Positions 1-8,440 of a stretch of DNA of 64,000 nt are shown piece by piece. The position numbers and the translations under genes are program-made. A model generated the notes under the pieces. The model saw nothing but the letters and a program-made list of their open reading frames with translations, was not told the DNA's origin and searched no databases. Position 1 is the first letter of the stretch. Each line of letters begins with the position of its first letter. Origin of the DNA: Shimia sp. (GTDB lineage: Bacteria; Pseudomonadota; Alphaproteobacteria; Rhodobacterales; Rhodobacteraceae); contig NZ_JAKVCW010000007.1 in the NCBI RefSeq assembly GCF_022448905.1, positions 1 to 64,000 on the forward strand. Reading direction: 5' to 3'.

Positions 1-44
1 AACACTCTCTTAGTTCACGCCGCTTTTGGTTCCAAAAACTTTGA

Positions 45-263
45 CGACGGACAGTCACGGACAAGGAGGCCCAGCTGCCCAAAGAACCCGGCTTTCTCTT
101 TGCCAATCTCTGGGCCGTGGACAAATCCGTCCAATCCTGGGCCGGTCTCGCGCCGGACGGCACCACCGCACAAGCCTTTGTTGGCGAAGTGACATTTGCG
201 CCGCTGGAAACACTCACGGCCGGTATATACTCCGCAAGGCCATTTCTGCGACGGGTCCCCTAG
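45..263 (+). pseudogene. C-terminal remnant of a coding sequence, possibly glycoside hydrolase family 16
   Basis: An open frame with coding-like composition runs from just after a TGA at 42-44 to the TAG at 261-263. It has no plausible start. The readable segment includes PGFLFANLWAVDKSVQSWAG. The order P-G-x-x-x-x-N-L-W ... W-x-G ... followed by a V-T-F-A-P strand resembles the C-terminal end of GH16 (lichenase/laminarinase-like) domains, but no catalytic E-I-D-x-x-E motif is in the window. Upstream, frame 1 (positions 1-50) also looks protein-like (HAAFGSKNFDDG), which suggests a frameshift near 45-55. The window edge cuts the region, so an intact gene with a sequence error cannot be excluded. 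The family assignment is a guess. Confidence 0.3.
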
Positions 264-278
264 AGGGCCGCCATCACC

Positions 279-404
279 TCATCGATTACTCAGAAACTCA
301 AGGTTGGTGGAAGCCGCAAAGCTCTTTTCGGCAGAGCCGGTGACCGCCATAGCAGAGACCGCCAGCACGGTCAGCGTCACAAACATCATTGCGCGTTTTT
401 GCAT
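279..404 (-). CDS. Very small secreted peptide, unknown function
   Basis: This 41-residue ORF starts at the ATG at 404-402, with an AGAGGA ribosome-binding site about 6 bases upstream. The N-terminus is a typical Sec signal: M-Q-K-R, then a hydrophobic stretch (MMFVTLTVLAVSAMAV) and a small-residue cleavage region around residues 20-26. That leaves a mature peptide of only about 15 residues. I do not recognise the family. It faces the degenerate plus-strand fragment and lies downstream of the chemoreceptor gene, beyond that gene's terminator. It could equally be the signal-peptide stub of a truncated exported protein. Confidence 0.4.
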   Translation of the reverse strand: MQKRAMMFVTLTVLAVSAMAVTGSAEKSFAASTNLEFLSNR

Positions 405-503
405 CACAAGTCCTCTACTGACACCACTCCCCCGAGTGCCTTCATCGTGGCTGGATTCGGTAAAGCTGGCGTGAAGAAATCCGCCTTTCCTCTCCACAAA
501 AGC

Positions 504-538
504 AAAGGCCGGCGTGCGATCTCCGCACCCCGGCCTTT
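504..538 (-). terminator. Rho-independent terminator after the chemoreceptor gene
   Basis: The outer stem AAAGGCCGG (504-512) pairs with CCGGCCTTT (530-538) and an inner GTGCG/CGCAC stem stacks on it. Read on the minus strand, the stem is followed by a T-rich tail (GCTTTTGTGG). It lies 30 bases after the chemoreceptor stop codon. Confidence 0.7.
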
Positions 539-567
539 GTCAAATCTGTGCGTGTTTGGAACGCCCG

Positions 568-2298
568 TCAGGCAGACTGACGATAATCCTCTTCATAAGC
601 CGTAGAGGACGCACCCCCAACAGAAGACGGACGGAAGCTTGCCACCAGTTCGGCCAACTCGCGGGCCGCTTCTTGCAAGGCCCGGCCTTGCGCGCTGGAG
701 CGGTCCACCAGGCTGGCATTCTGTTGCGTCACGCGGTCCAAATCCATCACACCGGAATTGATCTCGGTGATCGCGGTCGCCTGATCGCGCGAGCTGTCGG
801 CAATCTGCACAGCCAAGCGGCTTACTTCCTGGATTTTGGTGATGATACCCTCGATCGCCTTCCCTGCCTGATCGACAAGGTCCACACCCACTTCCACCTG
901 ATCCGCCGATGTGTCGATCAACTCTTTGATCTCATGCGCACTTGTTGCTGACCGCAGCGCCAGAGAGCGCACTTCGGAGGCCACAACCGCAAAGCCGCGA
1001 CCACTGTCACCAGCCCGTGCCGCCTCAACCCCGGCGTTCAATGCCAACAGGTTGGTCTGGAAGGAGATATCTTCGATCACGCGGTTGATTTCGCTGATCT
1101 TACCGGCGCTGTCCTTGATGTCCTGCATCGCATCCACGGCAGACTTCACAATCTCGCCGCCGCGCAGAGCCTCGGCCTTGGTGGCATCCACGGTGTTTTC
1201 CACCGACTTGGTTTGATCAGACGCAGTCTGCACCCCATCAGTGATCGAACCAATCGCCGCCGCAGTCTCTTCCAACGTTGCCGCCTGCGCCTCAGTGCGT
1301 TTGGCGAGGTTCTGCGTGCCCTCCGCCATCTCGCCGGTCTCGTCCTCGATCTGCGAAATGGTGCCCAACACGCGGCCAATCACATCGTCCAACGCCTCGG
1401 CAGTTTTGTTGAAGTCCGCCCGCAGCATCTCATAGTCGCTGCTAAATTCAACGCTAATGCGGTGGCTCAACTGCCCCTGCGCCAGCTGGTTCAACCCGTC
1501 GGCCAGCTCATTCACAACTTCGGATTGCTCCCGCGCAGACTCTTTGGCCTGATCTTCCATTGCCTTGTTGGCTTTGATCGTCTCCACAAACTCGCGCACG
1601 GCCCGCGCCAACCGGCCCAATTCGTCCTTACGCTCGGTTGACGGCACATCGCTTGCGGTGTCGCCCTCACGCAGCGCCGTGATCCGGGCCACGATCCGCG
1701 CCAAGGGACGTGTCACACCAGCCGCGGAGAAGTAGACAATCGCCGACATCACCAGACAGATCACCGCAACCGCAATCAACGACTGCATGTATAGCTCATT
1801 CACCACCGCCGCGATCACGCCGTCGTAAAAGCCCATGACCATCTCGGCCACAACTGTGCCGTCGGTGTGGTGGATCGGGAATTTCACATAGGCCACATGA
1901 TTGGCTTCCAACCGCGCCTCTGCCTCTTCCATCGCCAGGATCTCTGCGATGCCTTCTTCCCAGCCGGTTTGATCGGCGCCTTCCACGGACACTTCCGCGA
2001 ATTGCTCGCCGTCCACGAACACTTTGGCAAACAAAGCGTTTTCCATCTGGGTCACACCCGCAATCGCGCCCGCGGCGCCATCGGTGTTGAAATCCCATAC
2101 CGCTGCGGCCACAGGCGGCGCCACAAAGGTCTGCGACAACGCCAATTCACTCTCAAAGGCCTTGATCAGTGTGTTGCTCTGTTTGGTTACCCAAAACACG
2201 GTGGTCGCAATGAAGGACACCAAGATACAGGCCACGATCGGCAGCAGCAGCCGCCCCATGATCGACAGCCCAAAGGACCGCTTCTTCTCACCAGTCAT
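568..2298 (-). CDS. Methyl-accepting chemotaxis protein
   Basis: A 576-residue membrane receptor of the classical topology. There is a first membrane helix (about residues 12-35), a periplasmic sensor domain of about 130 residues, a second helix (about 170-192), a HAMP region with a following helical linker, and a cytoplasmic signalling domain. The conserved hairpin tip reads FQTNLLALNAGVEAARAG then DSGRGFAVVASEVRSLA, which is diagnostic although the usual NAAVEAARAGEQGRGF is altered at two places. The C-terminus lacks the NWETF-type pentapeptide that tethers CheR and CheB. The ligand is not predictable from sequence. The gene stands alone, with its own terminator, and no che genes are nearby. 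Confidence 0.93.
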   Translation of the reverse strand: MTGEKKRSFGLSIMGRLLLPIVACILVSFIATTVFWVTKQSNTLIKAFESELALSQTFVAPPVAAAVWDFNTDGAAGAIAGVTQMENALFAKVFVDGEQFAEVSVEGADQTGWEEGIAEILAMEEAEARLEANHVAYVKFPIHHTDGTVVAEMVMGFYDGVIAAVVNELYMQSLIAVAVICLVMSAIVYFSAAGVTRPLARIVARITALREGDTASDVPSTERKDELGRLARAVREFVETIKANKAMEDQAKESAREQSEVVNELADGLNQLAQGQLSHRISVEFSSDYEMLRADFNKTAEALDDVIGRVLGTISQIEDETGEMAEGTQNLAKRTEAQAATLEETAAAIGSITDGVQTASDQTKSVENTVDATKAEALRGGEIVKSAVDAMQDIKDSAGKISEINRVIEDISFQTNLLALNAGVEAARAGDSGRGFAVVASEVRSLALRSATSAHEIKELIDTSADQVEVGVDLVDQAGKAIEGIITKIQEVSRLAVQIADSSRDQATAITEINSGVMDLDRVTQQNASLVDRSSAQGRALQEAARELAELVASFRPSSVGGASSTAYEEDYRQSA

Positions 2299-2572
2299 TA
2301 TTCGCTCCGGCCAGACCGTCGCTACATCCTGTAGCGGAGCCTGATTAGGCGCCAGCTTTTTGGCGCAGTTTCAATCTGTTACGCGCTCCCTCCCTGCCAA
2401 TTGCGCAGACCGGAAGCCTCATCCCCCCAGCCGACGCAACGCCGGATGAGAAACCGTTACCTCTGTGTGTGTCTCTGTGCTTTGACATGGAAACCGCAAA
2501 TTCGGCCGGCCAAAAGACGCAGAGACGCCTTTAGTTCCTCGGTCAAACTAGACTTGCTGAGTTAATAGAGAC

Positions 2573-3220
2573 TTACGGGGTGCGACAGAAATTCACAGGT
2601 GACGCGCTTGGCACTTGACCCTTTGGCCAAGAGCCATTTTTTCGCAACTGCGTGGAGCTAATATCTTGCATAGGCACGTTCACAAAGGCCCAAACCGGGG
2701 CATCCTGACGACTCAGCGCGCGGCTGTTGCGCGGATGGAGTTGCGCGCGCCGAAACACTTGCGCCGCCTTGGCTGTGCGCGCCTCGATCCGGTCCCCCGG
2801 CCGCGCCAGCACCCCAACGGGCACCCGCGCCATGATGTCCTGCCAGTCTTTCCAGCGGTGAAACTGCGCCAGATTATCCGCGCCCATCAACCAGACAAAC
2901 CGCGCTTGCAGACATGTGTCCTGCAACACCGCCAGGGTCTCCGCCGTATAGCGCGTGCCGACATGGCTCTCAAAGTCACAGATATGCACGCGCGGATGGT
3001 CCATGATCTCCCGCGCCGCCGCCATACGCCGCGCCAGCTTGGCCGGCCCGCGATCTTTGAGCGGATTGCCCGGGCTCACCAGCCACCAGATCTGATCCAG
3101 ATCGAAGCGCTTCAGCGCCTCTTTGGTGATATGCACATGCCCTGCATGCGGCGGATCAAACGATCCCCCAAGCAGCCCAATCCGCTGGCCGCGCGCAACA
3201 TATGGCAATCCGTAAGGCAC
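2573..3220 (-). CDS. nadD: Nicotinate-nucleotide adenylyltransferase
   Basis: NadD (215 residues) joins ATP and nicotinate mononucleotide to make deamido-NAD in cytosolic NAD biosynthesis. The nucleotidyltransferase signature [11 protein letters not shown] is at residues 18-28, and the C-terminal nucleotide-binding I-S-S-T-Q-L-R is present ([10 protein letters not shown]). Length matches the family. The start is a GTG at 3220, six residues earlier than any internal methionine and matching the N-terminal extension usual in Rhodobacteraceae; no clear Shine-Dalgarno sequence is seen. Rhodobacteraceae often carry nadD next to obg, proA and rsfS, but here it is flanked by a chemoreceptor gene and an AT-rich island. 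Confidence 0.93.
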   Translation of the reverse strand: MPYGLPYVARGQRIGLLGGSFDPPHAGHVHITKEALKRFDLDQIWWLVSPGNPLKDRGPAKLARRMAAAREIMDHPRVHICDFESHVGTRYTAETLAVLQDTCLQARFVWLMGADNLAQFHRWKDWQDIMARVPVGVLARPGDRIEARTAKAAQVFRRAQLHPRNSRALSRQDAPVWAFVNVPMQDISSTQLRKNGSWPKGQVPSASPVNFCRTP

Positions 3221-3392
3221 GGGGTTTAGTGGGCTTTTGTGATGGGAAGGTCAACTCTAAGTGCAAACGACAGCTCTATTTAATAGGTCGACCCAGTTTG
3301 TCTGATGTTGTGATAATCCAACGACAAAGTTGCCATCCTAGAAACAAAAAACTCCTGTTGGTTCGGCCACAATTTTTGATTATCAAGTTCCA

Positions 3393-3602
3393 ATGAAACA
3401 TTACCGCGACATGACCAAAAGTGAGCAAGTTCGAGTTGATTTGACCTGCTATATCGCAATTTGCACGATGTTCCTTCTCTTCTCGGACGACCTGCCACAA
3501 GGCGACGGCATCGCAGTGGCCAGAGCATCCCTCTTTGTCATGCCGTTCTACATAGCGCACCAATTTTACCTCCTTTGGAGGGAGACGCGGAAGAAAAAGT
3601 AA
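3393..3602 (+). CDS. Small two-helix membrane protein, paralog 1 of an island family
   Basis: A 69-residue ORF with a charged N-terminus, a hydrophobic segment around residues 19-32, a short polar loop and a second hydrophobic segment (about 44-58) ending in a basic tail (RETRKKK). It aligns along its length with the ORF at 5031-5234. Shared positions include E-Q then D-L, a Y, and P-F-Y-x-A-x-Q-x-Y before the basic end. No function is recognised. The Shine-Dalgarno is poor; an internal ATG at 3411 is an alternative start. The DNA is much more AT-rich than nadD and ettA on either side. Confidence 0.5.
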   Translation: MKHYRDMTKSEQVRVDLTCYIAICTMFLLFSDDLPQGDGIAVARASLFVMPFYIAHQFYLLWRETRKKK

Positions 3603-3732
3603 GACTCCTAATTTTTGTTGTCTGCGCCTGTACAACTGGCAATTTCCGCATAATGTCGCCGCGACCAAAATTGGAACTTGGATGCAACGTAAAGCGTGAA
3701 AAACGAAAGAAAAGAAGAGGCTCGGCGCGTTG

Positions 3733-3915
3733 ATGATCGTCTTTTTGTGCGCGCTCTGCCTCGCCGGTTTCTATTCGGCATACATTTGGGAAAGTCGGCA
3801 TGAGACGCACCTTTACAGTGACACGACGATGAAAACAGCTTTCTGGGTAAGTTTGTTTTCGGCAATTTTTCTCATATCCAAAATCCTTCCTGCAATATTT
3901 TCAAGGGAAGACTAG
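3733..3915 (+). CDS. Small two-helix membrane protein, unknown
   Basis: A 60-residue ORF from the ATG at 3733 (a TTG lies directly before it); AGAAGAGG is 12 or more bases upstream, so initiation may be weak. It has two hydrophobic segments (about residues 2-17 and 35-54) separated by a polar loop with several histidines and acidic residues, and ends in SRED. I do not recognise a family. It lies in the same AT-rich island and orientation as its neighbours, 22 bases before the next small ORF. Confidence 0.4.
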   Translation: MIVFLCALCLAGFYSAYIWESRHETHLYSDTTMKTAFWVSLFSAIFLISKILPAIFSRED

Positions 3916-3937
3916 CTGGAGGAGCTTTGCACGGGAA

Positions 3938-4111
3938 ATGAACTACCTATCTCGCATTGCAGTTTTTGCAGTCTTTGTGCTGGTTGGCTATTTCGACGAT
4001 GCGCGCATTAGCGTTTTCGACCTTTTTGGCTTGTTCATGATCGGACTGTGCTTGGTGTTTTATGACCAAAGTCGGAAGTTCCTTGAGCCGTTCATTGGGC
4101 CACCGTCATAG
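3938..4111 (+). CDS. Small membrane protein, unknown
   Basis: A 57-residue ORF (ATG 3938, stop TAG 4109). Hydrophobic segments at about residues 5-18 and 29-43 flank a Y-F-D-D loop, and a short amphipathic tail ends in P-P-S. A GGAGG sits about 15 bases upstream, rather far from the start. No family is recognised. Its composition, size and orientation match the other members of the island. Confidence 0.35.
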   Translation: MNYLSRIAVFAVFVLVGYFDDARISVFDLFGLFMIGLCLVFYDQSRKFLEPFIGPPS

Positions 4112-4153
4112 GCTAGATTGAGAACCACTTTTGAATTCTAGGGCAAAACAAAC

Positions 4154-4366
4154 ATGGCGAAGGGCACTATGATCCGAGGCTTGAAAGCGATCTATCTCAT
4201 ATTGCGGATTGTTCTTTTTGTGATTTCTTTTTTGGGGCCCATAATTTACCTGCTTTTGGGGGCGGACATCGGCCTCAAAGAAGTATCTGCATGTATAGCA
4301 TATTATGCCGTCATTGGAGTCAACGTGCTTGTTCGACGCACTGAAAGGCGTGCTGAGGACAAATGA
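4154..4366 (+). CDS. Small two-helix membrane protein, unknown
   Basis: A 70-residue ORF with a basic start (MAKGTMIRGLK), a hydrophobic segment at about 12-36 and a second at about 43-58, closing with VRRTERRAEDK. The weak Shine-Dalgarno (AGGG) is about 11 bases away. Its stop overlaps the start of the next ORF by four bases (ATGA at 4363-4366), the usual sign of translational coupling. Function is unknown. Confidence 0.45.
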   Translation: MAKGTMIRGLKAIYLILRIVLFVISFLGPIIYLLLGADIGLKEVSACIAYYAVIGVNVLVRRTERRAEDK

Positions 4367-4620
4367 ATTACCCATCCGTGCCTTTCAACAAAGCGAACGA
4401 AAACTCCATGTCCCATGAAACCGCCTCAAACCTTTTCTCGAAGGCAAATTTAGTGAGCTACCTGAGTAACCGCCTACGCCAAACAGGCGGCAAACGAAAA
4501 GCGGTAGTTCTTTTTGTGATCTATTTGGGAGGGATTTGCACCCTGCTTTTTACAACTGAAGACACGATGCGAGACACTTATGGGCGCTCCATTGACCACG
4601 TGAAGACCGTTACTTTCTGA
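4363..4620 (+). CDS. Small single-helix membrane protein, unknown
   Basis: This 85-residue ORF overlaps the preceding stop codon in ATGA. A long polar N-terminal half is followed by a basic patch (RQTGGKRK), one hydrophobic segment at about residues 47-62 and a polar C-terminus. That predicts a cytosolic N-domain anchored by one helix. An internal ATG at residue 16 is an alternative start. No family is recognised. The next 138 bases contain no credible ORF. Confidence 0.4.
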   Translation: MNYPSVPFNKANENSMSHETASNLFSKANLVSYLSNRLRQTGGKRKAVVLFVIYLGGICTLLFTTEDTMRDTYGRSIDHVKTVTF

Positions 4621-4758
4621 TACATGCACGGTCAACTTTTTGCACAAGTCGTCTCGTGGAAAGTTCAGAAACACACGGATACTACGTTGACCAACATACA
4701 ACCCATAGCTTAGATTTGACCAGCAGTATCTATCTTGTAACTAGCGAATACCGAAAAA

Positions 4759-4977
4759 ATGCAACCTCCAAAACAAAAACTCCCACAACTACCACTATGG
4801 TTGGATTTAACGGTGAGCGCTGTGGTTTATGCTGCTGCATTTTCATATTGGCACTTCATCGCGAGACATATTGAAAACCCTCACTTCTACACCCGTCAAC
4901 TTTATACAATTGTTTGGCTGTATCCGATACTGTCCTTGGTATATTTTTTGAGGAGGTATTTGAGGAAGTATAAGTAA
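4759..4977 (+). CDS. Small two-helix membrane protein, paralog 2 of an island family
   Basis: A 72-residue ORF with hydrophobic segments at about residues 15-32 and 48-63 and a strongly basic end (RRYLRKYK). The arrangement matches the ORFs at 3393 and 5031: a D-L at the start of helix 1, an aromatic or Arg-rich loop, a Y-P-I-L/P-F-Y-L helix 2, then the basic tail. I infer that the three are distant paralogs. The start has no strong Shine-Dalgarno. Confidence 0.45.
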   Translation: MQPPKQKLPQLPLWLDLTVSAVVYAAAFSYWHFIARHIENPHFYTRQLYTIVWLYPILSLVYFLRRYLRKYK

Positions 4978-5030
4978 GTGTTCAGGAATGAGATCCGGCT
5001 TCGACAAGCGACAACTAGAAAACACAGAGA

Positions 5031-5234
5031 ATGTCTAAGTTTTCCTACAAAAACCTTCCACCAAAAGAACAGCTGAAAATCGATCTCATCGGCTATGCGC
5101 TCGCTTTGATCCTTTACTGCTTACCTTATGTTGGAGTGGACTTCGGAGGCAGCGATAGGTTTCTGCGCATCGCCGTTTTTCTTGGCCCCTTCTACTTAGC
5201 TTTTCAGTGCTACCGCGTGTTGCAGCGAAAGTGA
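5031..5234 (+). CDS. Small two-helix membrane protein, paralog 3 of an island family
   Basis: A 67-residue ORF preceded by CAGAGA at a reasonable distance. It begins MSKFSYKNLPPKEQLKIDL, has helices at about 18-34 and 46-61, and ends in VLQRK. It is the clearest relative of the 3393 ORF, which has the same E-Q, D-L, R-x-x-x-F and P-F-Y-x-A-x-Q-x-Y positions. It is the last small ORF before ettA. Function is unknown; two-helix proteins with basic tails can be immunity proteins, toxin or holin-like peptides, or small regulators, and the sequence does not decide between these. Confidence 0.5.
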   Translation: MSKFSYKNLPPKEQLKIDLIGYALALILYCLPYVGVDFGGSDRFLRIAVFLGPFYLAFQCYRVLQRK

Positions 5235-5362
5235 TTTATCTTTTGGCCTTAGCCAATGCGCGCTCCCAATCAAACGACCAGCACACCAACCTCCATTGCC
5301 CCCGCCCCCGCCCTCCGCTATCACACCTCCCAACGTGAATTCTGGCGAACGGAGTCGTCCCA

Positions 5363-7018
5363 ATGGCCTCATATCAGTACGTCTACCATATGCAGGGTGT
5401 GTCCAAGACCTACCCCGGCGGCAAAAAGTGCTTTGAAAACATCCACCTGTCCTTCCTTCCGGGCGTGAAAATCGGTGTCGTCGGCGTCAACGGCGCCGGT
5501 AAATCGACCCTGATGAAAATCATGGCCGGTCTGGACAAGGACTTCACCGGCGAGGCCTGGGCCGCTGAGGGCGCCAAAGTCGGCTACCTGCCGCAGGAGC
5601 CAAAGCTCGACGAAAGCCTCAACGTGCGCGAAAACGTCATGCTGGGCGTGGCCGAGAAAAAGGCCATTCTGGACCGCTACAACGAACTCGCCATGAACTA
5701 CTCGGACGAAACCGCCGAGGAGATGGCCAAGCTGCAGGACGACATCGACGCCCAGAACCTCTGGGATCTGGACAGCCAGGTCGACATCTCCATGGAAGCC
5801 CTGCGCTGCCCGCCCGATGACGCCGCTATCGCCGACCTCTCCGGTGGTGAAAAACGCCGCGTCGCGCTTTGCAAACTGCTGCTTGAAGCGCCTGACATGC
5901 TGCTGCTCGATGAACCAACCAACCACCTCGACGCGGAAACCATCGCCTGGCTGCAACAGCACCTGATCGACTACAAGGGCACCATCCTCTGCGTCACCCA
6001 CGACCGCTACTTCCTCGACGACATCACCGGCTGGATCCTCGAGCTCGACCGCGGCCGCGGCATCCCTTACGAGGGCAACTACTCCGCATGGTTGGAGCAA
6101 AAAGCCAAACGTCTGGAGCAGGAAGCCCGCGAAGACAAATCCAAGCAGAAAACGCTGGAGCGCGAACTGGAATGGATGCGTCAGGGCCAAAAAGCCCGTC
6201 AGGCCAAGTCCAAAGCCCGTATCGCGGCTTACAACGATCTCGCCAGCCAGTCTGAGCGCGAGAAAATCACCCGCGCGCAGATCGTCATTCCAAACGGGCC
6301 GCGTCTTGGTTCCAAAGTCATCGAGGTCAACGGCCTCTCCAAACACTTTGGCGACAAGCAGCTGATCGAAAACCTCGAATTCTCCCTGCCCCCGGGTGGG
6401 ATTGTCGGCGTGATCGGCCCCAACGGCGCCGGTAAATCCACGCTCTTCAAAATGCTCACCGGTCAGGAACAACCGGACGAAGGCACCGTGGAATACGGCG
6501 ACACCGTAAAGCTCTCCTACGTCGACCAGTCCCGCGATGACCTGAACGACAAAGACACCGTCTGGGAAGCCATCTCCGGCGGCGCGGAAATCATCGAACT
6601 GGGCGACGCCCAAGTGAACTCCCGCGCCTACTGCTCGTCCTTCAACTTCAAAGGCGGCGATCAACAGAAACCGTTGAACCTGCTGTCTGGCGGTGAACGC
6701 AACCGTGTGCACATGGCGCGTCTCTTGAAAGAGGGCGGCAACGTCCTCCTGCTCGACGAACCGACCAACGACTTGGACGTGGAAACCCTCCGCGCGTTGG
6801 AAGACGCCTTGGTGGATTTTGCCGGCTGCGCCGTGGTCATCTCCCACGACCGCTTCTTCCTCGACCGCATCTGTACTCACATCCTCGCCTTCGAAGGCGA
6901 CGCCCATGTGGAATGGTTTGAAGGCAACTTTGAGGACTACGAAGAAGACAAGAAACGCCGCCTCGGCCCGGATGCCTTGGAGCCCAAGCGCCTGAAGCAT
7001 AAGAAGTTTACACGGTAA
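5363..7018 (+). CDS. ettA: Energy-dependent translational throttle protein EttA (ABC-F)
   Basis: A 551-residue soluble ABC-F protein with two ATPase domains and no membrane segments. In E. coli EttA binds the ribosomal E site and gates the first elongation steps according to ATP/ADP ratio. Walker A sites are GVNGAGKST (41-49) and, in the second half, GPNGAGKST. Signature motifs are [15 protein letters not shown] and [15 protein letters not shown], with Walker B regions [14 protein letters not shown] and [14 protein letters not shown]. The arm and linker lie between, and the C-terminus is basic. Length is that of the family (about 555). The start ATG has GGAG about 10 bases upstream. A perfect 14-bp inverted repeat overlaps its stop codon. 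Confidence 0.96.
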   Translation: MASYQYVYHMQGVSKTYPGGKKCFENIHLSFLPGVKIGVVGVNGAGKSTLMKIMAGLDKDFTGEAWAAEGAKVGYLPQEPKLDESLNVRENVMLGVAEKKAILDRYNELAMNYSDETAEEMAKLQDDIDAQNLWDLDSQVDISMEALRCPPDDAAIADLSGGEKRRVALCKLLLEAPDMLLLDEPTNHLDAETIAWLQQHLIDYKGTILCVTHDRYFLDDITGWILELDRGRGIPYEGNYSAWLEQKAKRLEQEAREDKSKQKTLERELEWMRQGQKARQAKSKARIAAYNDLASQSEREKITRAQIVIPNGPRLGSKVIEVNGLSKHFGDKQLIENLEFSLPPGGIVGVIGPNGAGKSTLFKMLTGQEQPDEGTVEYGDTVKLSYVDQSRDDLNDKDTVWEAISGGAEIIELGDAQVNSRAYCSSFNFKGGDQQKPLNLLSGGERNRVHMARLLKEGGNVLLLDEPTNDLDVETLRALEDALVDFAGCAVVISHDRFFLDRICTHILAFEGDAHVEWFEGNFEDYEEDKKRRLGPDALEPKRLKHKKFTR

Positions 7019-7044
7019 GTGTTTGACCCCGTCAAACACTTACC
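7014..7044 (+). other. Perfect 14-bp hairpin overlapping the ettA stop codon
   Basis: GGTAAGTGTTTGAC (7014-7027) and its exact complement (7031-7044) are separated by CCC. The ettA TAA (7016-7018) lies inside the 5' arm. No T tract follows, so it is not a standard terminator; the real one begins at 7129. It could stabilise the mRNA 3' end or act as a processing site. Confidence 0.6.
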
Positions 7045-7128
7045 GCGCGTGGCAGGGTTTTGGCGCAGCCAGAACCCGTACGCGCCCCGGTGAGACGGCA
7101 CCCAAACGCTGAGTGACCCAAAACTAAA

Positions 7129-7161
7129 AACACCCGCGCCCCGCCGCGGGTGTTCTTTTTT
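7129..7161 (+). terminator. Rho-independent terminator after ettA
   Basis: A perfect 10-bp stem AACACCCGCG/CGCGGGTGTT with a six-base loop is followed directly by CTTTTTT. It ends ettA transcription before the AT-rich gene downstream. The rest of 7045-7324 holds nothing I recognise. Confidence 0.88.
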
Positions 7162-7324
7162 CTACAACATCCAAAACTGCCACCCCAAAGCCCGCAAAGC
7201 AGGCTTACGCGTCCGACCCGCCCCCACGGGCGGGCGCGTTCGCACCCACCCTCGGTTCGGACGCGATTGGCAAAACATCCAAGCTTTCGAACACCACAAC
7301 TTGAAGGCGATAACGCCCGTAGTT

Positions 7325-8113
7325 ATGTTTCAGGTCATGACATCACTGAATCGCTTCAAATCGCTGAAATTCTGGCTCAAGCACGCAATATGGTTCGTCC
7401 CAACCGCGTATGTCTTAAATTTCATTTATGCCATCTCTTCCGATCAAACGGGGGGCACATTTGGCGACACCTTCGGCGCTGCGAACGCTCTGTTTTCTGG
7501 GACCGCCTTGTTGATGCTTGTGTTGGCAGTCACTCTGCAACGCGAAGAGCTTGAGCAGGTGAAAGAAGAACGCAACGATACAAGAGAACTTCTAAAAGGG
7601 CAGGAAGAACTTACGGAACTTCAAAAGAAAGCGCTTGAAAAGCAAATTTTTGAACAAACTTTTGGCTCGTTTTTGACCTCAGCGCTTAGCGAGAAAGCAA
7701 GACTGGACATAAAACCAGTCGTCAACAACCGGGAAGAGTCCTCACCGTATTTTAACGCAGCGCTGTTTGCCAAGCGCCTGCTTGAGATGGCAGCCAATGA
7801 CGAAGACCCCTTTAATCAGAATAGCGTAAATGCGGCGGCCTACGTAACCAAATGCTTCATACTCGCTAATATGCTTCTTCACATAGATAATCTTATACGA
7901 CGCACTTGTCCGGAAGACGAGTTGGTCCACCTTTCCGCATTTTTTGAATCTTTGATTGAAGACGAAATTGCTTACTGCATTGCTTGGTTTGCGTGTAAGG
8001 CAAAGCACGAACACCAAGACCAAAAATCGCTCGAAGAGTTTATTGAGAGGTATAAGTTTGAGGGCCGTTTGTCGGCGGCTGCGTGGAGTGGCTACAAAAA
8101 ACTAATTTCTTAA
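7325..8113 (+). CDS. Putative phage abortive-infection protein, AbiC-like (putAbiC) family
   Basis: About 262 residues from the ATG at 7325; TTG 7301 and ATG 7337 are alternatives and no Shine-Dalgarno decides between them. The N-terminus has two membrane helices around a G-T-F-G-D-T-F-G-A-A-N-A-L-F-S-G motif. A helix ending in LQREELEQVKEERNDTREL follows and leads into a charged coiled coil of about 50 residues. This is the characteristic N-terminal layout of the putAbiC (abortive infection C-like) family. The rest is soluble and helical. The gene is isolated and AT-rich, and its codon use differs from ettA upstream, which suggests horizontal acquisition. A role in phage defence is inferred from family resemblance only. 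Confidence 0.6.
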   Translation: MFQVMTSLNRFKSLKFWLKHAIWFVPTAYVLNFIYAISSDQTGGTFGDTFGAANALFSGTALLMLVLAVTLQREELEQVKEERNDTRELLKGQEELTELQKKALEKQIFEQTFGSFLTSALSEKARLDIKPVVNNREESSPYFNAALFAKRLLEMAANDEDPFNQNSVNAAAYVTKCFILANMLLHIDNLIRRTCPEDELVHLSAFFESLIEDEIAYCIAWFACKAKHEHQDQKSLEEFIERYKFEGRLSAAAWSGYKKLIS

Positions 8114-8440
8114 GCGCACGCAGGCTATTGGGCTGAAAGGCTTGCTTCGCAAGCCGCTGGGCATTGCCCCACTGACCGACAGGGTCGTGCGCAGCAAGAT
8201 CCCGAGAGGTGACCTCCCCCACGGGAGGGCGATCTTGCACCCGTTGCACCACAAACCACCGCCAGAAGTTTTGGCACACAGCGCCCCAAGCCATGCACCA
8301 ACCCTCGCCCACCCGAGGTCGTTCGACGCCCAGCCCTCCTACACCAATCATCACACCCCCGCCATCCCACTGTAACACCTCTTAAAACCACCACACCGCG
8401 CCCCCATCCTCAGTACACCACCACTCACGAGGATCCCCCC
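8114..8440. other. Non-coding interval with inverted repeats
   Basis: No credible gene lies in these 327 bases. A perfect 7-bp hairpin GGCTTGC-TTC-GCAAGCC is at 8139-8155. A longer imperfect fold follows, with GTGC...CAAGATC at about 8190-8204 pairing with GATCTTGCAC at about 8230-8240. The T tail needed for a terminator is absent. The 3' half is unusually C-rich and A-rich. Confidence 0.4.

Noticed and set aside
3221-5240. Integron-type cassette array behind the small ORFs
   Set aside because: The ORFs are co-oriented and small, but no attC-like paired GTTRRRY/RYYYAAC sites or integrase gene were seen between them.
5369-7039. Long minus-strand ORF (556 codons) across ettA
   Set aside because: It is the antisense shadow of ettA; its length comes from GC-rich codon bias and its protein has no recognisable domain.
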